A DNA stretch of 64,000 bases from Pseudomonas versuta. GTDB taxonomy: Bacteria > Pseudomonadota > Gammaproteobacteria > Pseudomonadales > Pseudomonadaceae. The position numbers and the translations under genes are program-made. The stretch is taken from NCBI RefSeq assembly GCF_001294575.1, contig NZ_CP012676.1:1984001-2048000 (forward strand), written 5' to 3'. The notes under the pieces were generated by a model, which was given only the letters and a program-made list of their open reading frames with translations, had not been told where the DNA came from and made no database searches. Every line of letters starts with the position of its first letter. Position 1 is the first letter of the stretch. Below are positions 26,737 to 35,386 of the stretch, one piece after another.

Positions 26737-26877
26737 TCAGCACTTGGCAGGTTTGCTACGCCGGCAGCGCTCGGAGCAGTAACGAACTTCCTCCCAGCTG
26801 CGCGCCCATTTCTTCCTCCATAGGAAGGGAAGGCCGCAGGTCATGCAGGTTTTGACCGGGAGTTCACTCTTTTTCAA
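26737..26877 (-). CDS. DUF2256 small zinc-ribbon-like protein
   Basis: A 46-residue gene too short for ordinary gene finders. The start is TTG at 26877 and overlaps the photolyase stop codon (TTGA), so translation is coupled. The product opens [15 protein letters not shown] and continues [13 protein letters not shown], then [11 protein letters not shown], ending at Cys46. The two CxxC-type pairs (CMTC and CSERC) with the RKKW segment between them are the DUF2256 signature. DUF2256 genes are well known neighbours of cryptochrome/photolyase-family genes, as here. The cysteines probably bind zinc. Function is unknown. Confidence 0.88.
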   Translation of the reverse strand: MKKSELPVKTCMTCGLPFLWRKKWARSWEEVRYCSERCRRSKPAKC

Positions 26878-28412
26878 AATGACTCACCGTTATCTAATTT
26901 TGCGAGCAACAATTGACCACGTTCCCAGAGCGCTTGCTGCTTTGATTCAGGCATTCGGTCGAGGTTTTTATACAGCATGCCCATACGGTGATTGCTGCGC
27001 AGGCGGTCGCTGTGACGTATCAGGAAGTGCCAATACAGAGCGTTGAAAGGGCAGGCGTCATCTGTGGTGCTTTCGCTCACTTTGTACGCGCAGCCACGAC
27101 AATAATCGGACATGCGCTTGATGTACTGGCCGCTCGCACAGTAAGGCTTGGACCCCATGTAGCCTCCATCTGCATGCATGACCATACCAAGTGTGTTGGG
27201 CAACTCCACCCAGTCGAACGCGTCCATGTAGATGGCCAGGTACCACTCACATATTTGACTCGGCGCGATACCCGCGAGCAGAGCGAAATTGCCGGTAACC
27301 ATTAGCCGTTGGATGTGATGGGCGTAGGCGTGCTTAAGGCTTTGGTTGATGGCCTGGCGCATGCAGTTCATCTTCGTTTCGCCTGTCCAGTAGAACTCTG
27401 GAAGCGACCTTGTGTTGCTGAATTCATTTGCGTCGGCATATTCAGGCATCTTCAGCCAGTAGACGCCCCGGACGTATTCTCGCCAGCCGATCAGTTGACG
27501 AATGAAGCCTTCGGCCGCGTTCAGTGCAACGCTGCCAGACCAGTAGGCTGACTCCACATCGCTGCAAAGCTGACGAAGGTCCAGGAGGCCAATATTGAGC
27601 GCGGCGCTGATCCTGGCGTGAAACAGAAAAGGCTCTTCGCTGGCCATGGCGTCTTGGTAGTCACCGAACGCCGCAAGGCCCCAGTCGAGGAAGTATTGCC
27701 ACAGGGACCGGGCGTCGGAGTGAGTCACCGGGTAGTCGAATGTGTCGAGGGCGCCATAATGGCTGGAGAAGTGCTTGGCAACCAAGGCAAGGACATCCTG
27801 GGTTATCGCGTCTGGCGTAAATCGGGCGGGGGCCGGGGGCCTCACGCCCTTGGGCAGGGCTTTGCGATTTTCCGTATCAAAGTTCCAGGCGCCTCCTACG
27901 GGGCTGCCGTCACCATTAAGTAGTAATCGGCTCTTGCGACGCATCTCACGGTAAAAGAACTCCATGCGCAGCTGCTTCTTGCCTTTCGCCCAGCTGGAGA
28001 ACTCTGTGCGTGTGCAGAGAAAACGATCATCGCAATGCCACTGGATCGCTAGGCCACAGTCCTTGAGTGACTGCTCCAGGCGCCAGTCTCCGCACTCCGT
28101 GATGTGTATTTCATCTGGTTGCATGAGTGCCTGCCAACGCTGTAACTCGCTCGGCAACGATCCAGTATTTTCTGGATCATCGAGCCTGACGTACTGCACA
28201 CGAATTCCACGCTGCTGCAGAGCCTCTGCGAAATGGCGCATTGCGCTAAAAATCAGGGTGATTTTTTGCGGATGGTGAGGGACATGGCTGGCTTCCTCCA
28301 TCACCTCGGCCAACAGCACCGTATCGCTTTGGGGATCCAGTCCATGCAATGAGGCGAGATTGAAAGATAGCTGGTCACCCAGGACGAGGAGTAGCCGGCG
28401 GGTCATGTTCAT
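26874..28412 (-). CDS. FeS-type bacterial photolyase/cryptochrome (PhrB-like)
   Basis: A 512-residue photolyase/cryptochrome of the iron-sulfur bacterial branch (FeS-BCP, (6-4) photolyase type). The N-terminal antenna domain opens [20 protein letters not shown] and keeps the family start LGDQLS. The helical FAD domain includes [19 protein letters not shown] and [18 protein letters not shown]. The cluster ligands are present: Cys in KMNCMRQ, the pair in DYCRGCAY, and Cys in [10 protein letters not shown], four in all. Members repair (6-4) photoproducts using light and a lumazine antenna. The ATG at 28412 was chosen; a TTG just before and an ATG at 28406 are also in frame. DUF2256 follows by overlap. 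Upstream repeats suggest light control. Confidence 0.92.
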   Translation of the reverse strand: MNMTRRLLLVLGDQLSFNLASLHGLDPQSDTVLLAEVMEEASHVPHHPQKITLIFSAMRHFAEALQQRGIRVQYVRLDDPENTGSLPSELQRWQALMQPDEIHITECGDWRLEQSLKDCGLAIQWHCDDRFLCTRTEFSSWAKGKKQLRMEFFYREMRRKSRLLLNGDGSPVGGAWNFDTENRKALPKGVRPPAPARFTPDAITQDVLALVAKHFSSHYGALDTFDYPVTHSDARSLWQYFLDWGLAAFGDYQDAMASEEPFLFHARISAALNIGLLDLRQLCSDVESAYWSGSVALNAAEGFIRQLIGWREYVRGVYWLKMPEYADANEFSNTRSLPEFYWTGETKMNCMRQAINQSLKHAYAHHIQRLMVTGNFALLAGIAPSQICEWYLAIYMDAFDWVELPNTLGMVMHADGGYMGSKPYCASGQYIKRMSDYCRGCAYKVSESTTDDACPFNALYWHFLIRHSDRLRSNHRMGMLYKNLDRMPESKQQALWERGQLLLAKLDNGESF

Positions 28413-28451
28413 CAACAGAATCCAGTGATTTCGAAATCAAGCAACAAAACC

Positions 28452-28475
28452 TATACACATAAATAGTATTGCACA
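28452..28475 (-). promoter_or_regulatory. LitR/CarH-like inverted repeat before photolyase gene
   Basis: TATACA (28452-28457) and TGCACA (28470-28475) are separated by 12 bases. This resembles the T(G/A)TACA-N12-TGTA(C/T)A site that I recall for Pseudomonas LitR-type light-responsive repressors, with one mismatch in the right half. It lies 40 bases upstream of the photolyase start. Confidence 0.45.
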
Positions 28476-29094
28476 GGTAATTGTTAGCCCGTTTGAGGGG
28501 TAACGTCAGTGTTTTTCTGCTGTCAGCCAACCTGTCCCGTATAAGGGATTTTGATACCAGAGGTAAGCTCACCTTGGGCAACGACATCGTCGTCCTATGA
28601 CTATCGAACTGGTTACTGCCCCTCCATGCTCTGAGCAAAGCATTCGAAATAAGGCCGCAAGCGGCAAAAACGACGATAGACAACGTTAAATAAAAGCTTA
28701 ATTAAGCGTCGGCGGCCCGATTTTTCTTATACAGAGGAAAACAAATTGTATAGGTATTTTTAAAAGATATGCTAAAAGATGTGAACTGACAACGGGGCTC
28801 TACTGCGCGATGGATCAGGTTTTTGGGTGCCCCTTTAGCGATCTCTGGAACGCTGGCATTCAGCGAGCGCCCTCATTAGATCCGACTGCCATAGCCATTC
28901 AGAACCCCTTGGACTGCTAGCTATGTTCATTCCAGATCCGCCGACACATTCGCCCTTTAGTGACACCACTGAGCTATCGGTGCAGTGCGTATAACTGACG
29001 GGAGGTGCAATTCGGCATCGACCTCTGGTCAGCGCAACATGCGAGATTTGGCTAACAGCGCCATTCGAGTCATCCGCATCAATCCAGTCTTAAG
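28476..29094. other. Gene-free stretch between photolyase promoter and the amidohydrolase remnant
   Basis: About 620 bases with no convincing gene. It is AT-rich at about 28680-28790 and carries a second light-response-like repeat (28728-28752). Short frames, such as a 36-codon one from ATG 28809, have no recognisable product. The stretch may be scarred DNA left by loss of a divergent gene. Confidence 0.5.
28728..28752 (+). promoter_or_regulatory. Second TATACA/TGTATA inverted repeat
   Basis: TATACA (28728-28733) and its exact reverse complement TGTATA (28747-28752) are 13 bases apart. TGTATAGGTATTTT here and TGTATAGGTTTTG on the opposite strand at the site before the photolyase share a core, so both may bind one regulator. 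No gene is left on the plus side to be controlled. Confidence 0.4.
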
Positions 29095-29528
29095 CAGGGC
29101 ATACATTGGCCACCCACGGCGAATTCAACGGCACCCTTAACCTGATTTTCCAACTGGACGAGGAGGGCTTGTGTGGGGCCAAGGCCATGATCGACGACGG
29201 CCTGTTTCAGCGTTTTCCCTGCGATGCGATTTTTGCCCTGCATAACATGCCTGGTTACCCCTTGGGAACGGCCGTGGTTCAGGCGGGACCCACCATGGCG
29301 TCCTGGGAACGTGTGTCGCTGCTTATCACCGGCCATGGGGGGCACGGTGCTATGCCATAGAAGTTGGTTGATCCACTACCCGTGGTGGCCAGCCTGATCA
29401 ATGCGATCCAGACCATCAAGTCGCGCAACCTCGGCCCGGAAGAGTACGCGGTCATCAGCATCGGCATGCTGCAGGCTGGGAGTGTCTACAACATCATTCC
29501 TGACGTTGCTCGCATGGCGGCCACTTGA
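29095..29528 (+). pseudogene. M20-family amidohydrolase fragment (hippurate hydrolase-like)
   Basis: The plus-strand frame reads ATHGEFNGTLNLIFQLDEEG, then GAKAMIDDGLFQRFPCDAIF, ALHNMPGYPLGT and TGHGGHGAMP, the middle of an M20 amidohydrolase. A TAG at 29358 breaks the frame right after the GHGAMP metal/substrate motif. Homology continues in the same frame to SVYNIIPDVARMAA, ending at a TGA near 29526. Both ends of the roughly 390-residue family are missing. It is thus truncated on both sides with an internal stop, and is dead. The residues present normally bind one of two metal ions and the dimer-interface histidine. Confidence 0.85.
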
Positions 29529-29734
29529 ATGGGGGTTGATCCCGGTCGGCAGAACGCCGGAGGAGGGCGCCGCCGTATGCAGCAGAGGCACTGGGTTGTC
29601 TCGTTTTCATGGGGCGGTACTTCGATAACACAGAAAAACCTGGCACTAGGCGCCTATGGTCGAATATTCACATTTTTTTGACTTGGGTAATATTGAGAGG
29701 GAGCTAACTGTATTAGGTTTTAGAGGAAAAAATT

Positions 29735-32146
29735 GTGAGTGCGCAAGCGCAAGGTTCAGGATTCAGAATTTTCACAGCAGTGATAACGACCATTTTTTCG
29801 CTTGTTTTATTAATAGGCGGTATATGGCTGGCATCATTGGGGGGTTCTTTGTATTACATCATCGCCGGCATTGTGCTGCTCATTTGTGCGGTCTTGCTTT
29901 GGCGACGATCCGCAGCGGCGATCTGGCTTTACGGGGTGCTGATGCTGGCGACCGTCTTATGGGGACTCTGGGAGGCTGGCTCGGATTTCTGGGCATTGGT
30001 ACCTCGTTTCGATATTCTCGGCGTCCTGGGCATCTGGCTGTTGATTCCGGCAGTGACGCGTGGCATTGATGCGCGTTTGAAAGCCAGCAAAGTGTTTTTG
30101 TCAGCCACGCTGGCTTTCGCGATCGCTGTTTTGATCTACTCGATCTTCAACGACCCTCAGGAAATCAACGGCAGTCTGACTGCGGCCCAACCTGAACAAG
30201 CCCAACCGGTTGACGGTATTGCCCCTGCCGACTGGCCTGCCTATGGCAGAAGCCAGGCAGGAACCCGTTATTCGCCACTTAACCAGATCAACGACAGTAA
30301 TGTGAAAGACCTGGAGGTCGCGTGGACTTTCCACACGGGTGAGTTCAAAACTGAAAATGACTCGGGTGAAACCACTAACGAAGTGACGCCGATTAAGATC
30401 GGCGACAACATGTATATCTGCACTACCCACCAAGTACTGGTGGCGCTTGATCCAGCGACCGGCAAGGAAAAGTGGAGATTCGATCCGCAACTCGTCTCCG
30501 ACCCCTCGTTTCAGCATCTAACTTGCCGTGGTGTTGCGTATTACGACCAGGCCAACACGCAGGAGTTTGCGACCAGCTTGAAAGGTATCGCCCCGGTCCA
30601 AACCAGCTGTCCGCGTAAAGTGCTGCTCCCGGTCAACGATGGTCGTCTGTTCGCAATCAATGCCGACAATGGCGCGCGTTGTTCAGACTTCGCGGAAAAT
30701 GGCGAGCTGGACCTCAAAAAAATGCAGCCCTATACCTATCCGGGCGCTTTGATGCCGACGTCTCCACCCGTGGTGACTGGCACAACTGTGGTGATCGCCG
30801 GCTCTACCACCGATAACTTTTCCGTACATGAGCCTTCTGGCGCCATTCGCGGTTACGACGTCAACACCGGCGCTTTGAAATGGGTGTTCGATACCGGCGC
30901 AGAGGATCCAAACGCAATTCCTGGCCCTGGCCAGACACTGGTCAACAACTCGCCTAACGCTTGGCCTCCACTGGCATACGATGCCAAGATCGATATGGTC
31001 TACATCCCGACCGGCAACCCTACTCCTGACATCTGGGGCGGTAACCGTACCCCTGTGATGGAGCGTTATGCCAGTGCGATTGTGGCGTTGAATGCTTCAA
31101 CAGGTAAGTTGGCGTGGAGCTTCCAGACTACCCACCATGATCTGTGGGATATGGACGTACCGGCGCAACCGACCTTGGCGGATGTGAAAACGCCGGCAGG
31201 TGACACCGTTCCTGCGGTGTATGTGCCTACCAAAGCGGGCAACATGTTCGTTTTCGATCGTCGTGACGGCAAGCCGATCGTACCTGTCACTGAAATGCCA
31301 GTGCCTGAGGGTGAAGCAGCTCCTGGTGACTGGGTCAGTCCGACACAGCCCCGTTCCGCACTGAACCTTACCCCGATCCAGACATTGACCGACAAGAACA
31401 TGTGGGGCGCCACAATGTTTGACCAGTTGATGTGTCGAGTGATCTTCGAGCGGCTCGACTATAACGGCCAGTACACGCCACCTTCAGAAAATGGCACGCT
31501 GGTTTTCCCTGGTAATCTCGGCGTATTTGAATGGGGCGGTATTTCGGTCAACTCTGATCGCCAGATAGCGCTAATGAATCCAATGGCGCTGCCTTTCGTA
31601 TCCAAACTGATTCCACGTGGGCCCAATAACCCGCTGTGGCCTGAAGAAGGAGCGACCGGATCTGGCACTGAAATGGGCATTCAACCTCAGTATGGCGTGC
31701 CGTATGGGGTTGAGATCAATGCATTTCTATCGCCGTTGGGGCTGCCCTGCAAAGCACCTGCATGGGGTTACGTTGCCGGTGTGGATCTCAAAACACACGA
31801 GGTCGTGTGGCGTAAGCGTATAGGTACGGCGCGGGACAGCCTTAAGGGTATCCAGTTGCCGCCGATGAAGATTGGCGTGCCAATGTTGGGCGGCCCGATT
31901 TCGACTGCAGGCAACCTCATGTTTATCGCGGGCACTCAGGACAACTACCTGCGCGCCTATGACGTCACCAATGGCGATCTGCTTTGGCAGGCCCGTTTGC
32001 CCGCTGGTGGTCAGGCGACACCGATGACCTATGAGTCGAACGGTAAACAGTACGTTGTGATCATGGCCGGCGGCCATGGCTCGTTCGGTACGAAGATGGG
32101 CGACTCGCTGATCGCTTACGCGCTGCCCGATTCTAAAGGGAAATGA
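29735..32146 (+). CDS. gcd: Membrane PQQ glucose dehydrogenase, enterobacterial-like copy
   Basis: An 803-residue quinoprotein glucose dehydrogenase with GTG start after AGAGGAAA. Five N-terminal membrane helices (about 10-140) bind ubiquinone. The periplasmic eight-bladed propeller begins near DWPAYGRSQAGTRYSPLNQI. Key residues correspond to those of E. coli Gcd: TCRGV (His/Cys region), TTHHDLWDMDVPAQPTLADV (catalytic Asp) and PTKAGNMFVFDRRDG (PQQ Lys). Long stretches follow E. coli Gcd closely, for example GIQPQYGVPYGVEINAFLSP. It oxidises glucose to gluconate in the periplasm and passes electrons to ubiquinone. A second, clearly different copy lies at 35387. PQQ synthesis genes are elsewhere. 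A strong terminator follows at 32185. Confidence 0.92.
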   Translation: MSAQAQGSGFRIFTAVITTIFSLVLLIGGIWLASLGGSLYYIIAGIVLLICAVLLWRRSAAAIWLYGVLMLATVLWGLWEAGSDFWALVPRFDILGVLGIWLLIPAVTRGIDARLKASKVFLSATLAFAIAVLIYSIFNDPQEINGSLTAAQPEQAQPVDGIAPADWPAYGRSQAGTRYSPLNQINDSNVKDLEVAWTFHTGEFKTENDSGETTNEVTPIKIGDNMYICTTHQVLVALDPATGKEKWRFDPQLVSDPSFQHLTCRGVAYYDQANTQEFATSLKGIAPVQTSCPRKVLLPVNDGRLFAINADNGARCSDFAENGELDLKKMQPYTYPGALMPTSPPVVTGTTVVIAGSTTDNFSVHEPSGAIRGYDVNTGALKWVFDTGAEDPNAIPGPGQTLVNNSPNAWPPLAYDAKIDMVYIPTGNPTPDIWGGNRTPVMERYASAIVALNASTGKLAWSFQTTHHDLWDMDVPAQPTLADVKTPAGDTVPAVYVPTKAGNMFVFDRRDGKPIVPVTEMPVPEGEAAPGDWVSPTQPRSALNLTPIQTLTDKNMWGATMFDQLMCRVIFERLDYNGQYTPPSENGTLVFPGNLGVFEWGGISVNSDRQIALMNPMALPFVSKLIPRGPNNPLWPEEGATGSGTEMGIQPQYGVPYGVEINAFLSPLGLPCKAPAWGYVAGVDLKTHEVVWRKRIGTARDSLKGIQLPPMKIGVPMLGGPISTAGNLMFIAGTQDNYLRAYDVTNGDLLWQARLPAGGQATPMTYESNGKQYVVIMAGGHGSFGTKMGDSLIAYALPDSKGK

Positions 32147-32184
32147 TGTAGGACCAATCGCTGATAAAAACGAGAGACCTCTGA

Positions 32185-32232
32185 GTGGCCAGTTATGTGA
32201 ACTACAACTGGCCACTTTGGGGTCTTTTTTTT
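32185..32232 (+). terminator. Factor-independent terminator after gcd copy 1
   Basis: GTGGCCAGTT (32185-32194) pairs exactly with AACTGGCCAC (32206-32215) across an 11-base loop. An outer AGACC/GGTCT pair extends the stem and eight T residues follow (32225-32232). Confidence 0.9.
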
Positions 32233-32426
32233 GGAGTCACGATAATCTTCATTGCTCTGTCCCGAATGCAGAAGTTGAGTTAGGCGAAAGACCGCTCGAT
32301 GATGCACAAAAATTTGCTGAAGTAATGAGCCTCTTCCCTGGGGCCGGAACGAAACGACTTAACGCTTCACGCAGTCAACATGGAGTCTTTATAGTCATGC
32401 CTACAACCTGACAGGACGCACACCCT

Positions 32427-33542
32427 ATGTTCACTAACCTCTGGTATGTCGTTCTCCCATCGTCACAGTTGACTGACGGACTGAAGCCAGTCCGATTACT
32501 TGGACAACCTTTCGTAGCGTTCCGTGATGACGCGGGTGTCGCTCACCTGCTATCGGATGTTTGCGTGCATCGCGGCGGCTCGTTATCGGCCGGTAATAAG
32601 GTGGGCAACAGCGTGCAGTGCCCCTATCACGGCTGGCGGTTTGGGGCTGACGGAATCTGTACGCTCATTCCCGCGCAGCCAGACCTGCGTATTCCGGCGA
32701 AGGCCCGGGTCGATGCGTACCCAACGCTGGAACGATACGGTTGGGTCTGGGCTTTTTTGGGTGACCTCCCCGAAGCGCAACGTCCCCCTTTACCCACGCT
32801 CGACTGGGTCGACGATCCTGACATACGCACAGTTGCCGGCCATTTCGATTGGGAGGCCAGTTGGGATCGAATTATCGAAAATGGCCTCGATTTCGCGCAC
32901 GCACCTTTTGTACATGGTTCAACCTTCGGTGATCCGGATCATCCGGAGATTGATTCATTTGATGTCGAAAGCGATACGTGGAGCGGTTGTGCACAAATGC
33001 TCATGCGCAGGCCGGTACGCAAAGGTCTGCTGAGGCGCAAGTCATCAAGTGAGTTTGTCAGCGTGGTCACTGTTCCGGGTTTTCATTTGTCCGGCCCCTG
33101 TACAACGCTGGAGCTCCAGTTACCGAACGGCTGGCGGATCTACATCGTCTCGGCGCACGTCCCGATTGACGCTAACCGCACACGAACCTGGTGGATGATG
33201 GGCAGAACGTTTCTGCGTTCACGGCTGCTTGATCGCAAGTTCATTGCCAGCAACCTCCGTATTTTTGAACAAGATCATGCCGTGCTAAAAAAGGTACGTC
33301 CCGAGCGTGTACCGGACTCATTTCAGCAAGAGGTTTCGCTAAAGTCTGATGCACTGCAGATTACCTTTCGCAAAAGTGTACAAGTCCTTGAACAGCGCGG
33401 CTGGCGTATCGATGAAGAGCGTCTTGTGCGAACGTTCACGGGACGAAAGGCTTGCGCGGTACCGTGTCCCGAACGTCATCAAGTTCGCGCCTGGGCGATT
33501 GAGCCTATTCCGTTGGTGGATATCACCCGCGAACACGAATGA
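32427..33542 (+). CDS. Rieske [2Fe-2S] aromatic-ring oxygenase, alpha-type subunit
   Basis: A 371-residue Rieske-type mononuclear iron oxygenase. The Rieske centre is CVHRGG (Cys46, His48) and CPYHGW (Cys65, His68), spaced as in the family. The iron site follows the DxxHx4H form in ENGLDFAHAPFVHGS (Asp155, His158, His163). The size and the short N-terminus (MFTNLWYVVLPSSQL) resemble VanA/PobA-type demethylases and other single-component alpha subunits. A reductase partner (VanB type) is not in the window, so electrons must come from a protein encoded elsewhere. It lies between a terminator and an integrase remnant, in the segment between two glucose dehydrogenases. Substrate unknown. Confidence 0.9.
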   Translation: MFTNLWYVVLPSSQLTDGLKPVRLLGQPFVAFRDDAGVAHLLSDVCVHRGGSLSAGNKVGNSVQCPYHGWRFGADGICTLIPAQPDLRIPAKARVDAYPTLERYGWVWAFLGDLPEAQRPPLPTLDWVDDPDIRTVAGHFDWEASWDRIIENGLDFAHAPFVHGSTFGDPDHPEIDSFDVESDTWSGCAQMLMRRPVRKGLLRRKSSSEFVSVVTVPGFHLSGPCTTLELQLPNGWRIYIVSAHVPIDANRTRTWWMMGRTFLRSRLLDRKFIASNLRIFEQDHAVLKKVRPERVPDSFQQEVSLKSDALQITFRKSVQVLEQRGWRIDEERLVRTFTGRKACAVPCPERHQVRAWAIEPIPLVDITREHE

Positions 33543-33671
33543 TTGTGCGCTAAGGCCATTTAGGCTCTTTCCACCAACTCTCATAGCCGGAAATAGGGAT
33601 CAAGGAGGAAAAAGTGGAGGAGGGTGAAGCGGCGTGATCTTGATTGGCTGATTGGGTCACAGCGAACCTCC

Positions 33672-34067
33672 TTAACTGTCAAGTCGGCTCCAGGTTGCCG
33701 AGGTACGCTGGGCATTGTGGAGTTTGGCCGACACCGCTAGATAACGACTTGCATAACGGCGTGGCATCATGGAAGTGTCAGACTAGCGCAGGATCGTCGG
33801 AACTCGTCCGTGGCCCGCTTGAGGTCATCCCCACGCTTCTCGACCAGATAAGCCAAAAACTGGTCGGCGAAGGTGTGGCAAAAGTCATGCGCGGAAAGTG
33901 TAGGCAACAACCCCGAATGAGCCAGTTCAATGGTCAGAAACAGCCGATCTAGGACGTTCGACAACGCGCGGATCGACAGCGTAACGAGTGCGGTCTGGAC
34001 GGTAACCAGCTTGCACGAGCAGCGGCACACGCTGACCTGAAGAGAAACGGCACTGAATCAGCTTCAT
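33672..34067 (-). pseudogene. Tyrosine site-specific recombinase remnant
   Basis: Three pieces of one integrase survive on the minus strand in different frames. The N-terminus reads MKLIQCRFSSGQRVPLLVQA (ATG at 34067). The catalytic box is LSAHDFCHTFADQFLAYLVE, where intact enzymes have HDLRHTFA (Arg is now Cys). The C-terminus reads MMPRRYASRYLAVSAKL, with the nucleophilic Tyr region, and ends at 33674. The whole middle is deleted and the frames are shifted. This is a dead integrase of a lost mobile element. It marks the segment between the glucose dehydrogenase genes as a former integration site. Confidence 0.8.
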
Positions 34068-34255
34068 CGGCAGCCACCTCATTCAAGGACTCTCCATGAA
34101 CACGAAGGACATGGCCCGTTGAGAAATTGGACGTCAGAAGCGGGTTTATCGAATCAGTGCCTTGGGGTGCTGATGAACATATCTAACATAGCACCTGATT
34201 TAACATAATATACATTATGCGAATCTTCGTGTTGGGGCGTCAGGGTCAGTGGAGG

Positions 34256-34844
34256 TCAGATTTCAATAGCCGCATTGATGGATTTTCCAATCCAGTGCTC
34301 GTATGCATTTAGTTGTGCAATCACCAGGCACTGACCTTGGCCATCAGCGGCAACAATCAGTCCGCCTCGCGTTGCATCCAGCGCATTTCATCCACCCGAT
34401 TTGCCACCATGGTTCGCAAGCAACACCATCATCTGATGTGCTGAATATGCCGTCACTGAAATTCTATGGCTGGATTGCATTTCGTCAGCACAGATAGTCA
34501 AAGCTATTTTCCGGGACTCAATAGTTAAACGTTCACCGTCAATTCCAACACTGATAACCATCAGCATGGAAAGCTAATGCACCCATCATTAAACCCGCGC
34601 TAGCAGCCAGCCTCAGTAGCGCACCCGCGATGGTTGTCATCCCGGTGCTATGGCTGATTCTTGCAAACATGTCAGCCGTGGATCGTCGGGACTCATGGCC
34701 AGATGTACGGGTGCTTCCAGCCATAGCTGGTAGCGACCACTCGGGAAAGATCAGGAACTGGGCACCCCTGGACGCAGCCAAAGCCATGATTTTGAAGGGT
34801 GCTGATCTATGCTGGCCGGGATCTCCAGAGCTATAGCGACACAC
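34256..34844 (-). pseudogene. Carbon-nitrogen hydrolase (nitrilase superfamily) remnant
   Basis: The minus strand holds scattered nitrilase-fold pieces. First comes AASRGAQFLIFPEWSLPA (the catalytic Glu block), then MTTIAGALLRLAASAGLMMG and ALAFHADG. After a frameshift near 34539 follow RKIALTICADEM (the catalytic Cys block), AYSAHQMMVLLANHGGKSGG, an in-frame TGA, and finally GGLIVAADGQGQCLVIAQ ending at 34256. The order matches an intact hydrolase of about 250 residues. There is a frameshift, a stop, and internal loss, so it is inactive. Each block fits the family well even though the frames differ, which gives good confidence in decay rather than chance. Confidence 0.82.
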
Positions 34845-34913
34845 TGCGCTATAGCGGCTGTGAGTGACATGTACACCCCTGAGGAACGCCCTCGCCTGTA
34901 TTTATATGCTATT

Positions 34914-34957
34914 TTATTATAACTAAACTAAAGAACTATTTAGTATAGTTATAATAA
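34914..34957. repeat. AT-rich 17-bp inverted repeat
   Basis: TTATTATAACTAAACTA (34914-34930) and TAGTATAGTTATAATAA (34941-34957) form a 17-bp stem with one mismatch and a 10-base loop. No T-run follows as in a terminator. It lies in the 540-bp gap between the hydrolase remnant and gcd copy 2. It may be an operator or a transposon-end relic. Confidence 0.6.
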
Positions 34958-34959
34958 TC

Positions 34960-35386
34960 CCCTTCATGAGCCCTCTCAGTCATTCAACCCCCCGCTTCGC
35001 AAACAGTCACATCTAACCTTTGCGCACATCAGAGACTGACCGAAGAACACTGCGCCACGCTAAGCAGCCATGTATCCGGATCAAACGCCTTCGCCCGTGT
35101 CCCCCAACTCAATAGCCCTTTAGCGCGCCTGCCAGCCCTAGCACAGCCTGTATCTCGACCATTAGCAAACTGACAATTTGTCGCAGGGCGTAGTTTTTTG
35201 TTAAAGTTGCAGAACTAACCGTTTAGTACATAGATTTTTATGGCTTCTGCCGGTTGTCTCGCCCGGGTCCTTGAGGCACTTGGCGCTGCAAAGGCTTCCC
35301 CGCCACTCTGTAACGCAAACAGCTATACCTATATAGGCTGTTTGCCCTCCCCCACACACGTTCATGCATCAGTAGGGTCATGCACC
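34960..35386. other. Upstream region of gcd copy 2
   Basis: About 430 bases with no supported gene. The frame of gcd copy 2 stays open back to an ATG at 35240, but that part encodes a Cys/Ser-rich stretch unlike any Gcd. It is better seen as leader and promoter DNA. Confidence 0.5.
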
